In this document: positions 1 to 10,690 of the stretch, one piece after another
Layout: the number at the start of each line of letters is the position of its first letter
How positions within the stretch are numbered: the stretch's first letter is position 1
NCBI GenBank assembly: GCA_947172415.1
Contig: OX359189.1
Location: forward strand, 6,648,501 to 6,712,500
From: Chondrosia reniformis
Lineage: Eukaryota; Porifera; Demospongiae; Chondrillida; Chondrillidae
DNA: 64,000 nucleotides
Direction of reading: 5' to 3'
Position numbers and translations under genes: made by a program
The notes under the pieces: generated by a model
Told to the model about the DNA's origin: nothing
Database searches by the model: none
Seen by the model: only the letters and a program-made list of their open reading frames with translations

Positions 1-39
1 GCATCAATGAAAATCAATGGACGACAGGGTGTAAATGAG

Positions 40-330
40 TTATATACGTATAGCACGTGGACCCAGACTTCAGTCAGAAATATAATTACTCAGCCTCTGC
101 ATTCACCTTGGCCTCGTATTATTTTGGATGCTGCCACGCCTCTGATATATATAGGTATAAGATTTTGCCACCCATTATATCTGGCTCACTAAATGTACAT
201 GTCCATGCTATACAGAAAGCATATAATTTCTTGTTGGAATATAAATTCCAATAGTATTTCAAAATTAGGAGAATAAGTATAAATATATTATGCATATATA
301 AGATTTTGCCACCCATTATTTGGAATCTAG
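40..330 (+). repeat. Dispersed repeat family R2, copy 1, with a 23-base direct repeat
   Basis: Bases about 45-150 share a recognisable consensus (TTATATA, then GGACCCAGACTTCAG, then TAATTACTCAGCCTC, then a GGCCTCGTATTATTTTGG-like end) with 3655-3800 (reverse), 28630-28780 (reverse) and 36890-37050 (forward). It is therefore an interspersed repeat. A 23-base sequence beginning TATAAGATTTTGCC occurs at about 156-178 and again at about 297-319. No coding potential is seen, and the short ORFs here are chance. Confidence 0.55.
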
Positions 331-699
331 TCTTGTTTATATTTTTTAAACTGCATGTATATAGAGCCTTTTCCTATGTCTAAGAAATTGGGCTAATGTA
401 TATATTTTAATTACATTGTGTGCATGTGTGTGTAAAATATATAAGAATAACATAGAGTATAAAATATTGTTAATGGTTCCAACACCCACGAACACAGTTA
501 GCTAACTGTCAAAGTATTACTTTTCTGTTAAATACAGCACAAATTATAATTGCACTTCAGGTGCAGGTACATGTACTTGAGTTAGTAAGTCAAATTCTTA
601 TCAATTTTTCAAAATTTATATAATATATAGAAATACTAAGTATACATGCACAATCCTCCCATTATTTCATAGGGTATATAATGTCAAGTGTCATGAATA
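331..699. other. AT-rich intergenic, no gene seen
   Basis: AT-rich sequence downstream of the minus-strand GPCR-like gene A. It probably includes that gene's 3' UTR. I see no splice-bounded exon or RNA gene. Confidence 0.5.
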
Positions 700-1659
700 T
701 TATGAATGAGTAGTTGTTTCACTTATGTACTTGTAAGCCTTGAGAACAGCCACCACCTTTTGCCTCACGGGTTTGAAGTAAAACACTATTATCAGTGGAG
801 TAGGTATCAGGGAAAGTGCCATAATAATCCTTTGACTAATTATAATTCCAACTTGATATTTTGCAATCTCTCTTTCATTTCTTGGAGGAAACACAGCTGA
901 TGTAAGGGGCAAAATTAGTGCACATAATCCCAAAGTGTTGCCAATTAGGAGAAAGAGATCAAATTTAGCAAGTGTCTTGTGAAATCCAACATCTTTGGAA
1001 CACCTGTTCTTCCGTACATAGAGTAATGTCAATATAGGTACAATGAGAGTTATGCAATAGGTAGTGATGAAGTATAGAATTGTATACATTGAAAAATAGG
1101 CAATTGGCGGGGATCCATAGGATTTGAGTGAGCAAATATAGCTCTTCATTGTACCAAATTCAACAATTGTAGGGGAGAATAAGCTTGTGTTGAATATAAG
1201 AGTTACAATCCAAATGAATACTATAGCAGGAACGAAGAAATGAAGCTTGATGCCAGCAACCCCGATTTTGACTATTATGTACACAGTCACAGCATATACG
1301 CTCATGCCAGCTAGCCTCATAGCGCCACCAGAGAATACAATCCAGTATACCAATCTACAAGTAGCATCACTCTGCGAAAGAGACTTTGAAGAAGTAATAA
1401 TTATTTCTGATAAGTTTAGTACTGTGAGCCCAAAACACACAGTACAAGAAGCAGTTAAAATGTTAATCAACACGATTCTCACAGGCTTTGGTAGACTGTT
1501 TGAACATAAAATGAAAATCATAACACTCAAACAGAGTATAAAAGCTGGAATCACAAAACAGAAAAGTTCCACTAAGCCATGGATGCTGACACCTCCTTCA
1601 TTTTCAGAAGAGCTGTTACTTTGAAAGTTACTTTCATTTGAAGACATATCAGATATCAT
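700..1659 (-). CDS. GPCR-like seven-transmembrane receptor (paralog A), single exon
   Basis: Uninterrupted 319-residue ORF. The extracellular N-terminus (about 1-30) carries N-glycosylation sequons (NES, NSS). Seven hydrophobic segments follow at roughly 28-50, 60-85, 100-128, 138-162, 185-215, 235-262 and 275-300. The TM3 Cys (ATCRLVYW) and ECL2 Cys (YICSL) can form the usual extracellular disulfide. It shares family signatures with five other genes in this window: LPKPVRIVL after TM1, SGGAMRL in TM3, KFDLFLLIGN in TM6 and SLIPTP..FYFKPVR at TM7/helix 8. DRY and NPxxY, the standard class A motifs, are absent; the TM7 position reads PTPLIIVFYF. It is probably a plasma-membrane chemosensory-type receptor; ligand and coupling are unknown. 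The ATG at 1659 opens the ORF; a second Met lies four residues in (MISDM). Confidence 0.82.
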   Translation of the reverse strand: MISDMSSNESNFQSNSSSENEGGVSIHGLVELFCFVIPAFILCLSVMIFILCSNSLPKPVRIVLINILTASCTVCFGLTVLNLSEIIITSSKSLSQSDATCRLVYWIVFSGGAMRLAGMSVYAVTVYIIVKIGVAGIKLHFFVPAIVFIWIVTLIFNTSLFSPTIVEFGTMKSYICSLKSYGSPPIAYFSMYTILYFITTYCITLIVPILTLLYVRKNRCSKDVGFHKTLAKFDLFLLIGNTLGLCALILPLTSAVFPPRNEREIAKYQVGIIISQRIIMALSLIPTPLIIVFYFKPVRQKVVAVLKAYKYISETTTHS

Positions 1660-2354
1660 ATATACTTCTTTTCAAACTGTTCTACTTAAAGCACTCTAAA
1701 TCTCTCTTTCTGCTGCGGTACTTAATAGGCACATTGAACTATATAGGCTTCATTTGCCGTAGAAAAAGGATATCCTGATAAAATTTATGTATACTTCAAA
1801 TACTGGCTGTTCCAGCTCTGTAGGTAAAGTGTCATTGGTTATGCTTCCTTAATAGTCCATGATGTGAAAAATACTCTGTATGGGTTCCATATATTCCAGT
1901 ATAATATTAATTCCTATTCATTGAAATTCAATTATGAATATCATGCAACTTTCAATTCATGATCAACTACATATGGCTTCATTATAAAGGCTTTAAACAT
2001 ATTAGCCACAAAGTATGTATACATAGAGAGAGGATTTAGAAAGAAAGAAATATGACACTGTGTGTTGGCCAGCTTGTCATCAATTAAGGAAGGTAGCCCT
2101 ACAAATGTAGATAGTTTTTAATTGTGTATATGTATATTATTATTATAATGAGTATCGCACATTTATAGACTTCTCAATATAATAATACAATAATAATAAT
2201 AATAATAATAATTGCTTGAAAATGATAAGGATATCTACTAACATCTGAAAACAAAATACAACATTAACATAAAATTAAAACTTACAATGGACAAATAATA
2301 ATGATAATTTAATAATACTATAGAAGATCAAGATTGTATATGTTAATTCACTTT
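1660..2354. other. Intergenic: promoter side of gene A, copied segment and (AAT)n
   Basis: This is the region upstream of minus-strand gene A. Bases about 1850-1936 are the reverse complement of about 63690-63767 near the window end (shared elements include GGAATTAAT, ACTGGAATA, GGAACCCAT and CAGAGTATTT). A short (AAT)n tract lies at about 2188-2213. No exon is recognised. Confidence 0.55.
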
Positions 2355-3535
2355 GGAGGTACGTACATGTCCCTCCACCACACATTGAGAGATTGATGGG
2401 GGACAGTCGTTGCAGGTGTTGAGTGATCTAGATCCACAGAGGCACATAATTGCTGATTGGAGCAGAGCAAAGGCAAGGCGGCAGCGTAGCCAGTGGATGA
2501 CGTGGTTGTATCACTCGTTTCTCTTCACAGAAAGCAGGTGGGCAAGTCTCTTGTAAGCGATCATAGTTGACTGGCCCATCCCGCCAGAAGTTGAGAATAC
2601 AAGCGGAGAGAAAGATGCATGCTCCACCTCTCTGACACGTTGGTCGTCCTGGTGACGCTTCTCTTGCTCATGCCTCTTAAAGCAGGTCTCAGGTCTCAGG
2701 TTCTGATAAGATGCAGCATTAGGATTGAAGATTCGCACATCCGTGAAAACCTTTTCGAAGTGTGAGCCCCAAAATCCATAGGCACTGATGTCAGATCTTG
2801 CATCATCATCTCTGTTTGCAGTCCTGTTAGTGCTCAACACGCACATCATGACACACCTCACTGAGAAGGGATGCAGTAAGGTCCCAAACCTCATTGTGTC
2901 TTAAGATGGGGAATCCACCTTTGAGACAATTAAGAGCATGGTCCACACTGAATGGTTTCCCACACTCACATCTGGTTGGTAAGCTATTTGGGGAGCAGCC
3001 ATACCTCAGGGCAACTGCATCAAGGAAAGCTTGTTTGTGTAAAACAAAATCATAAGCCTTCAACGGAATGGCAGACAACCAGGAGGAAGCACCGTCTTGG
3101 CTGATGATGGCTATCTGTTGTTGGAGCTTGGGTGGGAGGCATTTCTCTGTGTTTGTTGTGATGTAATTAATCTCAACCACATGCTGATGGATGACCTCCT
3201 GTTTATTCTTTGCATGCTCTTGCATGAGGTTATATAGGATCAAACACCTTCTGTTGCCTCACCACTGCTTCACCCAAAGGATTGCATACCTTTTGTGAAA
3301 GGGATCTCTGCTGAGAGGATATCTGGAGTAGAATGGGTATTCCCATGCCACCGTCTCTGACAGGAAGTGAAAATAGGTCCCTTTCTTCATCCGTAATGGT
3401 GCGTCTACCAGTAATAGCAGGAATGAATGTCTGCCTAATTACATCTTCCAACGACTGCAACTGTTCCCCAGATAAAGGAACCATCCTCATAAAGTACATC
3501 CAGCCTAATATTATCCCGTGGGAAAAAGCGAAATA
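2355..3535 (-). pseudogene. Decayed retrotransposon: RT C-terminus plus RLE-type zinc/RHN motif
   Basis: Three overlapping minus-strand frames together read as one protein tail. The first (3499-3230) holds LPVRDGGMGIP, a segment common after reverse transcriptase domains of such elements. The second (3243-2827) holds a Cys/His cluster of form CxCGxxF(x3)HALxC followed by GGFPILRHNE and DLTASLLSEV, resembling the CCHC-RHN region ahead of the restriction-like endonuclease of R2-type elements. The third (2894-2511) holds RIFNPNAASYQ, REVEHASFSPLVFS and KRLAHLLSVKR. After an in-frame stop at about 2511 the homology continues to about 2360 (WLRCRLAFALLQSAIMC). At least two frameshifts and a stop show it is dead. 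The assignment is from motif memory, so the exact clade is uncertain. Confidence 0.72.
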
Positions 3536-3654
3536 AGCAGCATGAGGTTAGGATCCTGCAAGCATTGCCAACTTTTTTAATAACATAATTATATGACATA
3601 CCTTATAACCATCTTAAAACTACTCATTCAAAAAATAATTAATGTATACTAAAA

Positions 3655-3800
3655 ATACCTTTGTATACCAATATTTTAGCTCAGCAGTGAGGAATATAGC
3701 CAAAATATTATACATGGGGGGCTATGGAGCCAAGGCTCAGTATAATTATTATAATGTCGGAAGCAGTCTGATGCGATATAACTGATTAACCCATTTTCAT
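3655..3800 (-). repeat. Dispersed repeat family R2, copy 2
   Basis: Contains TAGCCAAAATATTATACATG and GCCAAGGCTCAGTATAATTAT, the reverse complement of the R2 consensus seen at 40-330 and 36890-37050. Confidence 0.5.
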
Positions 3801-3929
3801 GGTATTTGGTCAGTGTAGGATCAAAATAGATTAAAAAAGCAATGGAAATTTGCTTCAGGGACTAAAGAAATCACCAGTAACAAAAGAAAAAAGAATGCGT
3901 AAGATTAATTTCATTTCCTGTTTAAATAT

Positions 3930-4185
3930 TCATGCTGTATGTATATTTATCAATTCACACTGCATGCATATGGTAAATACGTAATGCATCCCCATTATGA
4001 GCTCATTGCCATGTAGGCAATAGGGTATAAATATACATAATGCATACAGGACTTTGTATATCTATTGTATATATATACCAGAGAACATAATAGTTGGTGC
4101 TGATGTATACGTAATTGGCTTTGTTGTTCTACCTGTAAATATAACACCGCCACAATGGTGCATGACTATAAGGAAACTATAATAC
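3930..4185. pseudogene. Rearranged remnant of the ADAMTS PLAC-2 exon and following intron
   Basis: Bases 3935-4110 are the reverse complement of about 63010-63150 of the intact plus-strand ADAMTS gene (shared GATGCATTA/GAGCTCAT, TGCATTC.GGAC, AGTTGGTGC). Bases 4117-4185 instead match 62925-62985 on the plus strand (TTGTTGTTCTACCTGTAAAT, GCCACAA, AAGGAAACTA). The two halves are head to head, so an inversion breakpoint lies at about 4111-4118 inside the former exon. Confidence 0.65.
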
Positions 4186-4343
4186 AAAGTTTCGGATTTT
4201 GTCCTAAATACTTGGACTTTTGAAAGGATTTGCAGCAGCTCAGATGGATTTATCGGAAACTAGAGCTAACTCGGATTTCACCCTAATTGAATGGTAAAGG
4301 TCCTCACAAGCAGAAAAGGTTAAAGTTCGCCACCAGAAAAACA

Positions 4344-4430
4344 TGGATGCAGGTAGCTCAAGCTCAAGCAGTCATCGTGAAAGTTTAGAAAGTTATAGCG
4401 ACGGAGAGTTTCCTTCAAAGAAGCCCAGGT
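4344..4430 (+). other. Possible orphan first exon with splice donor
   Basis: An ATG at 4344 opens a Ser-rich, acidic then basic 29-residue reading (MDAGSSSS ... FPSKKPR) that ends at a GTATGC donor. It looks like a nuclear-protein N-terminus, but I found no matching downstream exon nearby. It could be a leftover of a gene broken by the neighbouring duplication, or chance. Confidence 0.25.
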
Positions 4431-4689
4431 ATGCCTGTACTTTTCAACCATAGCATCACTTAAAGCAGACTCTCTTGTTTGAACAAAGTAAATTGTAGTT
4501 ATGTATATACATACATTTGGGATTTTTTGACTTATAATTAAATTTTTCGGATATTTTTGTTTATGTAAATTGGGACAATTATATGAAATAATGTTGTCAG
4601 CACTGGCACATACACGTAAATATAATATTCTTTTTACAACAACTTTCCCGCTTATATAACCTTTTAACCACCACGTTAATTAAACCTTA

Positions 4690-5722
4690 ACCGCAACCCC
4701 ATAGCCGAAGTTGGTGGAGTAATGGTATAGCCGTAGTTGGTGGAGTAGTAGTATAGTTGGTGGAGTAGTGGAAGTTGTAGTTGGTGGAGTAGTGGTATAG
4801 TTGGTGGAATAGTGGAAGTTGTAGTTGGTGGAGTAATGGTATAGCCGTAGTTGGTGGAGTAGTGGTATAGTTGGTGGAGTAGTGGAAGTTGTAGTTGGTG
4901 GAGTAGTGGTATAGTTGGTGGAGTAGTGGTATCTGTAGTTGGTGGAGTAGTGGCAGCCGAAGTTGGTGGAGTAGTGCTATATATAGTTGGTGGAGTAGTG
5001 CTATATATAGTTGGTGGAGTAGTGGAAGTTGTAGTTGGTGGAGTAGTGGTATAGTTGGTGGAGTAGTGGTATCTGTAGTTGGTGGAGTAGTGGCAGCCGA
5101 AGTTGGTGGAGTAGTGCTATATATAGTTGGTGGAGTAGTGCTATATATAGTCGGTGGAGTAGTGGCAGCTGTAGTTGGTGGAGTAGTGGCAGCTGTAGTT
5201 GGTGGAGTAGTGGTAGCTGTAGTTGGTGGAGTAGTGGTAGCTGTAGTTGGTGGAGTAGTGGTATAGTTGGTAAAGTATTGGTATCTTTAGTCGGTGGAGT
5301 AGTGGCAGCCGAAGTTGGTGGAGTAGTGGTAGCTGTAGTTGGTGGAGTAGTGGTAGCTGTAGTTGGTGGAGTAGTGGCAGCCGTAGTCGGTGGAGTAGTG
5401 GCAGCCGTAGTCGGTGGAGTAGTGGTAGCCAAAGTCGGTGGAGTAGTGGTAGCCAAAGTCGGTGGAGTAGTGGTAGCCAAAGTCGGTGGAGTAGTGGCAG
5501 CCGTAGTCGGTGGAGTAGTGGCAGCCGTAGTTGGTGGAGTAGTGGCAGCCGTAGTTGGTGGAGTAGTGGCAGCCGTAGTTGGTGGAGTAGTGGTAGCCGT
5601 AGTTGGTGGAGTAGTGGCAGCCGTAGTTGGTGGAGTAGTGGCAGCCGTAGTTGGTGGAGTAGTGGCAGCTGTAGTTGGTGGAGTAGTGGTAGCCGTAGTT
5701 GGCTGTATTATGGGTGGTGATA
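4690..5722 (-). repeat. 24-base minisatellite (ADAMTS mucin exon copy 1)
   Basis: Tandem units of GGTGGAGTAGTGGYAGCYGTAGTT read on the plus strand. On the minus strand these encode the Thr/Pro/Ala octapeptide TTPPTTAA, as in the intact ADAMTS exon at 60999-61779. From 5001 to 5729 the minus frame is open. Below about 5000 the array degenerates into 18- and 24-base units and contains a higher-order duplication: the TATCTGTAGTTGG..GCTATATATAG block occurs at about 4930-5010 and again at about 5080-5150. It is probably non-functional and prone to unequal exchange. Confidence 0.85.
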
Positions 5723-5982
5723 CAGCCATATAATAAGATATTTTATAATTATAGTTTCCAGATCTACTACAGAAAAGGACAATATACGTAAATAGAATTT
5801 AAAAAGTGAAGGAATATTCTGAATTTAAAAAAGGAATGATATGCACTTGTAAATCACAATATTATGTCAATTTTTTACCTTCATGTAAAAGTAAATATTT
5901 GCACCATAATAATATATATAATACATTATAATACGTACATATGTATAAGCCAATATATATATATATATATATATTTATGTAC

Positions 5983-6140
5983 CTCTATCTCTACATCAAC
6001 ATCAATTGGACCTGTGGCTTTTAAATTTTCCCCTTCACTATTCCTTTGATATGCAAAGTCTGTTCCAGCTACCTCAATTGTTGCTCCTCTAGTTACTCTG
6101 AAACCACCATTAATGACACGTTCCCTGTTATTAAGCAAAA
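5983..6140 (-). pseudogene. ADAMTS spacer exon, duplicated copy 1
   Basis: A 158-base reverse-strand exon bounded by TATAG acceptor and GAG/GTACAT donor. It has exactly the length of exon 18 of the intact gene (60577-60734). It encodes [17 protein letters not shown] and [13 protein letters not shown] with an open frame. The frame is intact but its gene context is broken, because the adjoining exons are deleted or frameshifted. It belongs to the minus-strand ADAMTS fragment spanning about 3930-6515. Confidence 0.75.
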
Positions 6141-6197
6141 CTATATATACAGCAATAAATATGTTTATATACATGCATGATGTTAGTGATTGGATAC

Positions 6198-6515
6198 CTA
6201 AAAGTAACCACTGTCCTCATTTGCATCCTTCAATATATCAATTGATCTTGAATGTAAACAAGTAGTCTTGCTAGATAATCGAAAGTTTCTAAGCTTCTTC
6301 TGCTGAGCAGGTAGACCACTGCAGGTGGTATCTGTTCCTCACTCCACCCTCTCCCAAAATGGGGGACATAACATTTCCTTCTGCTCTATCACAGGAATTA
6401 TCAGTTCCATCATGGACTATTCCAAATCTAATGTTATTGCACATGTCAAGTTAAAACTCAGTTGCTAAATTATTTCATTTCCATCTATGCACACTTGAAC
6501 ACTTACTTCACTGGG
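6198..6515 (-). pseudogene. Fused ADAMTS catalytic/spacer exon, copy 1
   Basis: Reads on the minus strand as the second half of the metalloprotease exon (equivalent to 58190-58435: [23 protein letters not shown]). It joins directly at TGTTTACAT/TCAAGATC to the first spacer exon (equivalent to 60443-60499: SRSIDI.KDA). About 2 kb of gene encoding disintegrin, TSP1 and Cys-rich modules is missing at the join. An extra short CCTGCA-like insertion near 6322 and a TAG before the donor break the frame, so this copy cannot make a protease. Confidence 0.75.
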
Positions 6516-6519
6516 TCCT

Positions 6520-7684
6520 AACATTTCAAACATGATTCAAAAAGTAGGGGATGGCACTTGTTTCAACAAATAACAAATCTTTAAGAATATCCTCCTAAAA
6601 CAAAGCTATATAAACACACAACAACGACATGCACATACTCAAATCAACTATACCCATACACCTCACCCGTTAATCACATGATCACACATGCAGTATAACT
6701 AATACCCAAAACTGCATGATGTAAGTTCTGCACTTAGAGTAGTCAGTACTCATTATATGTACTATGGACATACCTATATACTTCAGCAGCCCTTTTTTAT
6801 ATATAACCAGTAATGCAGAGGAAACAAAATATCCTTCATTGGTTATGCATGTGAATGTCACAGTATAGTGAAGTACTTTGCTATATACAATCAAGTACGT
6901 ACATGCAGTACAGAGCGGCTTAGAACAGTTGGCTGAGCATGACGCGAAATGTTAGAATGTTTCGGCGAAAAATTAGAACGGTTAATTAGTTCTTTAAATT
7001 CCGATATACGGTATCAACATAATAAAACAACAACCTTGACGTCATCAGTAGCGGCCTGGGCTATTCGAGAGTCTATTCTCCTTGAGAAGCCTTGTCTGTA
7101 TCAGCGAAGAAAGTAAAGTAAGCTAAAACCAATAAACACATGCAGAATCCATTCAAATATAAATATAACATGAGATTGGCACATCTAGAAAAAGTAGACA
7201 ACCCTGGACGAAAAACTAGAAGGTAGCTATACGGTATACCTTTACCAGAATACCGTATATTATATGTATAAGTCACATTACAAAAGAAAGTCATCATAGT
7301 ACTTGGAAGTCCATTGCTCTTCTGGGATTGACAACTAGGTATATGATTCTGAATAAATCTTGGAGTATATATTATGGAGGTTTGAGTACCATGCAACTGT
7401 CCTTTAAGTTTAGTTAAAGATGTATTAGTATATATGCCAGTAAGTTTCTAACGCACTAGCCTGCAGCTGCCTATATACCCGAATGATGGAATCTTAAGAA
7501 TACCTTTAGATATATAATATACAGAAACACGTCAGTTGTGTTGTTAGCAACGAGATCATGTTTTATAGTAGCAACACTATAATAGTTGACTATTGACTCA
7601 AGTTATGGGTAAGTATATATGTGCATGTATTTCTTTCTACAGCCACATGCTCTGCACCAGTGTGAGAATATATAACTTGAAGAG
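6520..7684. other. Upstream region of glycosyltransferase gene 1
   Basis: No coding exon is recognised. Bases about 6965-7200 are near-identical to 10688-10910 in unit 2. They include a palindromic CRE-like TGACGTCA site at 7039-7046. A short 5' UTR intron (GGTAAGTATA ... TTTCTACAG, about 7608-7641) sits just ahead of the gene and is repeated at about 11367-11401. Transcription-factor binding is inference. Confidence 0.4.
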
Positions 7685-9047
7685 ATGTTTATATTTGGCA
7701 CTGAAAATAATCAGAAATTCAGGATATTATTTATTGGAATGTCATTGATAGGATCTATATGTATATTATTAACTGGATTCGAGGCAAATAGTCATAGGCA
7801 ATTTATAACACTTAAGCTATCTGAAACTTTTAAAAGTGAATTTGAGGTAAACAAACCTCTACTGCCAGAAGTGCCTAATCCTAGGTCAACTAAGAGAGAT
7901 TATCTTAATGCTTCAGTATTTGAAGCCATTGATCACACTCTAGAGAGAATATCTGCAACCAGTAAAAAGAGGAACGTAATGGTGGTCATAAGTAATAAGG
8001 ATTATGACATTGTGGTGGTTAACTGGATTTGTAACTTATACCACCATGTACCAGAACTCCTGAATCATGTCTTGTTGATAAACACTGACCAATCACATAG
8101 CAAATACTTTAAGAGCAAAGGAATCAACTCAGTATATCTGAATATTGAGTAAGTATATCCCTTAACTGTATACGCATATGCTTAAATGCCTTCACTTTGA
8201 TCTTTTTGTTATTAATATGAGGATAGTGATGTTCTTCAGCCTGTTGCCTCTGAGAAAATATTATTATGGATGGCTCGTACTCTCCTTACACATTATATAC
8301 TTTTCAGAGGATGGAATGTGATGATTATTGATGCAGATGCCATTGTTTTTAGAGATCCGTTTCTTTTACTGGATGAGTTTGATGTGGATATTATCATGGG
8401 TGTTGGAATATATCCACCCAATATTAAAGACAAATGGGGATTCACAGGTTGTGCTGGAACAACAATATACAAATATGCCCCAAATACAAGTAATTAAACT
8501 GTGCATATACATGTGCATTGGAATATAAGACAATTTTTTTGACAGAATTAGCCACACCCCCAGCTAATACATAATAATGATGGAATACTATATAGAGTGA
8601 TAATTGATAGATTAACCAGAAATTGAAAGATGTACAATATTTTTCTTTTTGCATGCAGACTACCTGTTTGATGAATTGAGCAGGAGGCCCAACAATGAGA
8701 AGGATGACCAGATAAGACTAAACAATGCACTCTTTGCCATGAACATGACTTGGGTCAATCATGAAGACTCAAATACTCACATTGGCACTTCTTCGAGGTA
8801 CCAAACACGTGTAGCAATTGTGGGAGAGGAGTTAATATGTCGTTACCACTGCAAGAATATAATAATGGGTTCTAACCAATTGTTTATTGCACATCCACTT
8901 ACTAGTAATATACAAAAGGCAGAGGTAAAGATGGCTACTGCTGTCTCTTTTTCTACCATGATGGTGAAGTATACAAGTGTAGACTTTCAAGAATTCCGGG
9001 AAACCAGTATATCAGGATGGTTTAAGACAGTTTGTCTATCCATGTAA
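7685..9047 (+). CDS. Type II membrane glycosyltransferase, nucleotide-diphospho-sugar transferase family (copy 1)
   Basis: Assembled exons 7685-8148, 8227-8489 and 8659-9047 (371 residues; the introns agree in phase). Residues about 14-32 form a signal-anchor segment after a short cytoplasmic N-terminus, as in Golgi type II transferases. The luminal domain contains VLLINTD, a LLWMARTLL helix and, at about 190-192, a DAD metal/UDP-sugar motif inside MIIDADAIVFRDPF. These fit the Nucleotid_trans (PF03407) fold that puts a sugar on a glycoprotein or glycan; the exact sugar is not predictable. DQIRLNNALF and HIGTS follow. Acceptor choice GATAG/T for exon 2 preserves the frame as INSVYLNIDDVLQ. 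Near-identical to the copy at 11445-12790 with the same exon lengths (464/263/389), so the duplication is recent. Confidence 0.8.
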
Positions 9048-9049
9048 CT

Positions 9050-10690
9050 TACAATTCATTTCCTCTTATACAGTATTTAGTGCACTTGCATGTTTCATAA
9101 CACAGTCTCTGATACACATCTTGCTCACATTGATTTCATCTATAGCTAGCTATTGAAAGATTGCTACTATATTGGGTAAGCTGATCTCTACAGAAATCTA
9201 TTATATAATATTATAGAGCTTTAGAAAATGACACACTTTATATGTTAATGATGGTGGATACAGATGCACAAATCTTTTAATTTTGAGCTATGAAGACCTT
9301 AGAGTATATATATCACATCTGAGTAAATGGCCCTCTAGATGCACTATGGTGAAGATGTGAACCATTTAAACAGCTTCACAGTTAGAAAATATACATTTCT
9401 GATCATAAATTTACATACATAAGAACTATAGGAACATTAGCATTAATTATTAATTAAAACCAGTATCTATATTGTATGTGCATAAAATACAGATATATAC
9501 TGACCAGGGCAACTGAATGGCTTTAGAGCAGTTGTAGTCGGTGGAGTAGTGGTAGCCATAGTAGTGGTAGCTGTAGTTGGTGGAGTAGTGGTAGCCATAG
9601 TAGTGGTAGCTGTAGTTGGTGGAGTAGTGGCAGCTGTAGTTGGTGGAGTAGTGGTAGCCGTAGTTGGTGGAGTAGTGGTAGCCGTAGTCGGTGGAGTAGT
9701 GGTAGCTGTAGTTGGTGGAGTAGTGGCAGCCGTAGTTGGTGGAGTAGTGGTAGCCGAAGTCGGTGGAGTAGTGGTATCTGTAGTTGGTGGAGTAGTGGCA
9801 GCCGTAGTCGGTGGAGTAGTGGTATCTGTAGTTGGTGGAGTAGTGGCAGCCGAAGTTGGTGGAGTAGTGGCAGCTGTAGTTGGTGGAGTAATGGTATATA
9901 CAGCCGTATTTGGTGGAGTAGTGGTATAGCCGTATTTGGTGGAGTAGTGGTATAGTTGGTGGAGTAATGGTATATATAGCCGTAGTTGGTGGAGTAATAG
10001 TATCTGTAGTTGGTGAAATAGTGGTAGCCGTAGTTGGTGGAGTAGTGGTAGCAGTAGTTGGCTGTGTTATGAGTGCTGATACAGCCATATAATAAGATAT
10101 TTTATAACTAAAGTTTCCAGAACTACTACAAAGAAACTACAGAAAAGGACAATATACGTAAATAGAATTTAAAAAGTGAAGGAATATATATTCTGAATTT
10201 AAAAAGGAATGATATGCAGTTGTAACTCACAATATTATGTCAATTTTATTAACTTCATGTAAAAGTAAATATTTGCAACATAATAATACATTATAATACG
10301 TACATATGTATAAGCCAATATATTTATGTACCTCTATCTCTACATCAACATCAATTGGACCTGTGGCTTTTAAATTTTCCCCTTCACTATTCCTGTGATA
10401 TGCAAAGTCTGTTCCAGCTACCTCAATCGTTGCTCCTCTAGTTACTCTGAAACCACCATTAATGACACGCTCCCTGTTATTAAGCAAAACTATTATACAC
10501 GTTTATACACATGCATGATGTTAGTGATTGGATACCTAAAAGTAAACATTGCATCCTTCAATATATCAATTGATCTTGAATGTAAACAAGTGGTCTTGCT
10601 AGATAATCGAAAGTTTCTAAGCTCTTCTGCTGAGCAGGTAGACCACTGGTATCTGTTCCTCACTCCACCCTCTCCCAAAATGGGGGACAT
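9050..10690 (-). pseudogene. Second internally deleted ADAMTS fragment (PLAC-1 start, mucin, spacer, catalytic)
   Basis: Reverse-strand match to the intact gene in order. About 10690-10545 is the catalytic exon fused to spacer-1 with the same TGTTTACAT/TCAAGATC junction as copy 1. Bases 10489-10332 are the 158-base spacer exon with an open frame. The 24-base mucin minisatellite occupies 10070-9530. The following intron (9470-9180, near-identical to 61790-62110) leads to a truncated PLAC-1 start at about 9178-9145 (CRDQLTQY then divergence). Catalytic homology stops at 10690, where it abuts the TTAGAACGG sequence of the glycosyltransferase upstream region. The shared deletion junction shows both fragments descend from one deleted ancestor. 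Bases 9050-9140 hold no recognised feature. Confidence 0.78.
9530..10070 (-). repeat. 24-base minisatellite (ADAMTS mucin exon copy 2)
   Basis: Units of GTAGTTGGTGGAGTAGTGGYA with AGCCGTAGT/AGCTGTAGT variants. They correspond to reverse-strand [16 protein letters not shown] codons, but this copy contains several irregular units (AGCCATAGTAGTGGT at 9552-9610) and the reverse frame slips into YHYSTNYG-type readings. It is shorter and more degenerate than the array in the intact gene. Confidence 0.8.

Noticed and set aside
5066-5733. Long plus-strand Val/Gly ORFs (VVGGVVAA repeats)
   Set aside because: They are the antisense of the 24-base Thr/Pro minisatellite, whose opposite strand is automatically open. 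The intact gene shows the Thr/Pro strand is the coding one.
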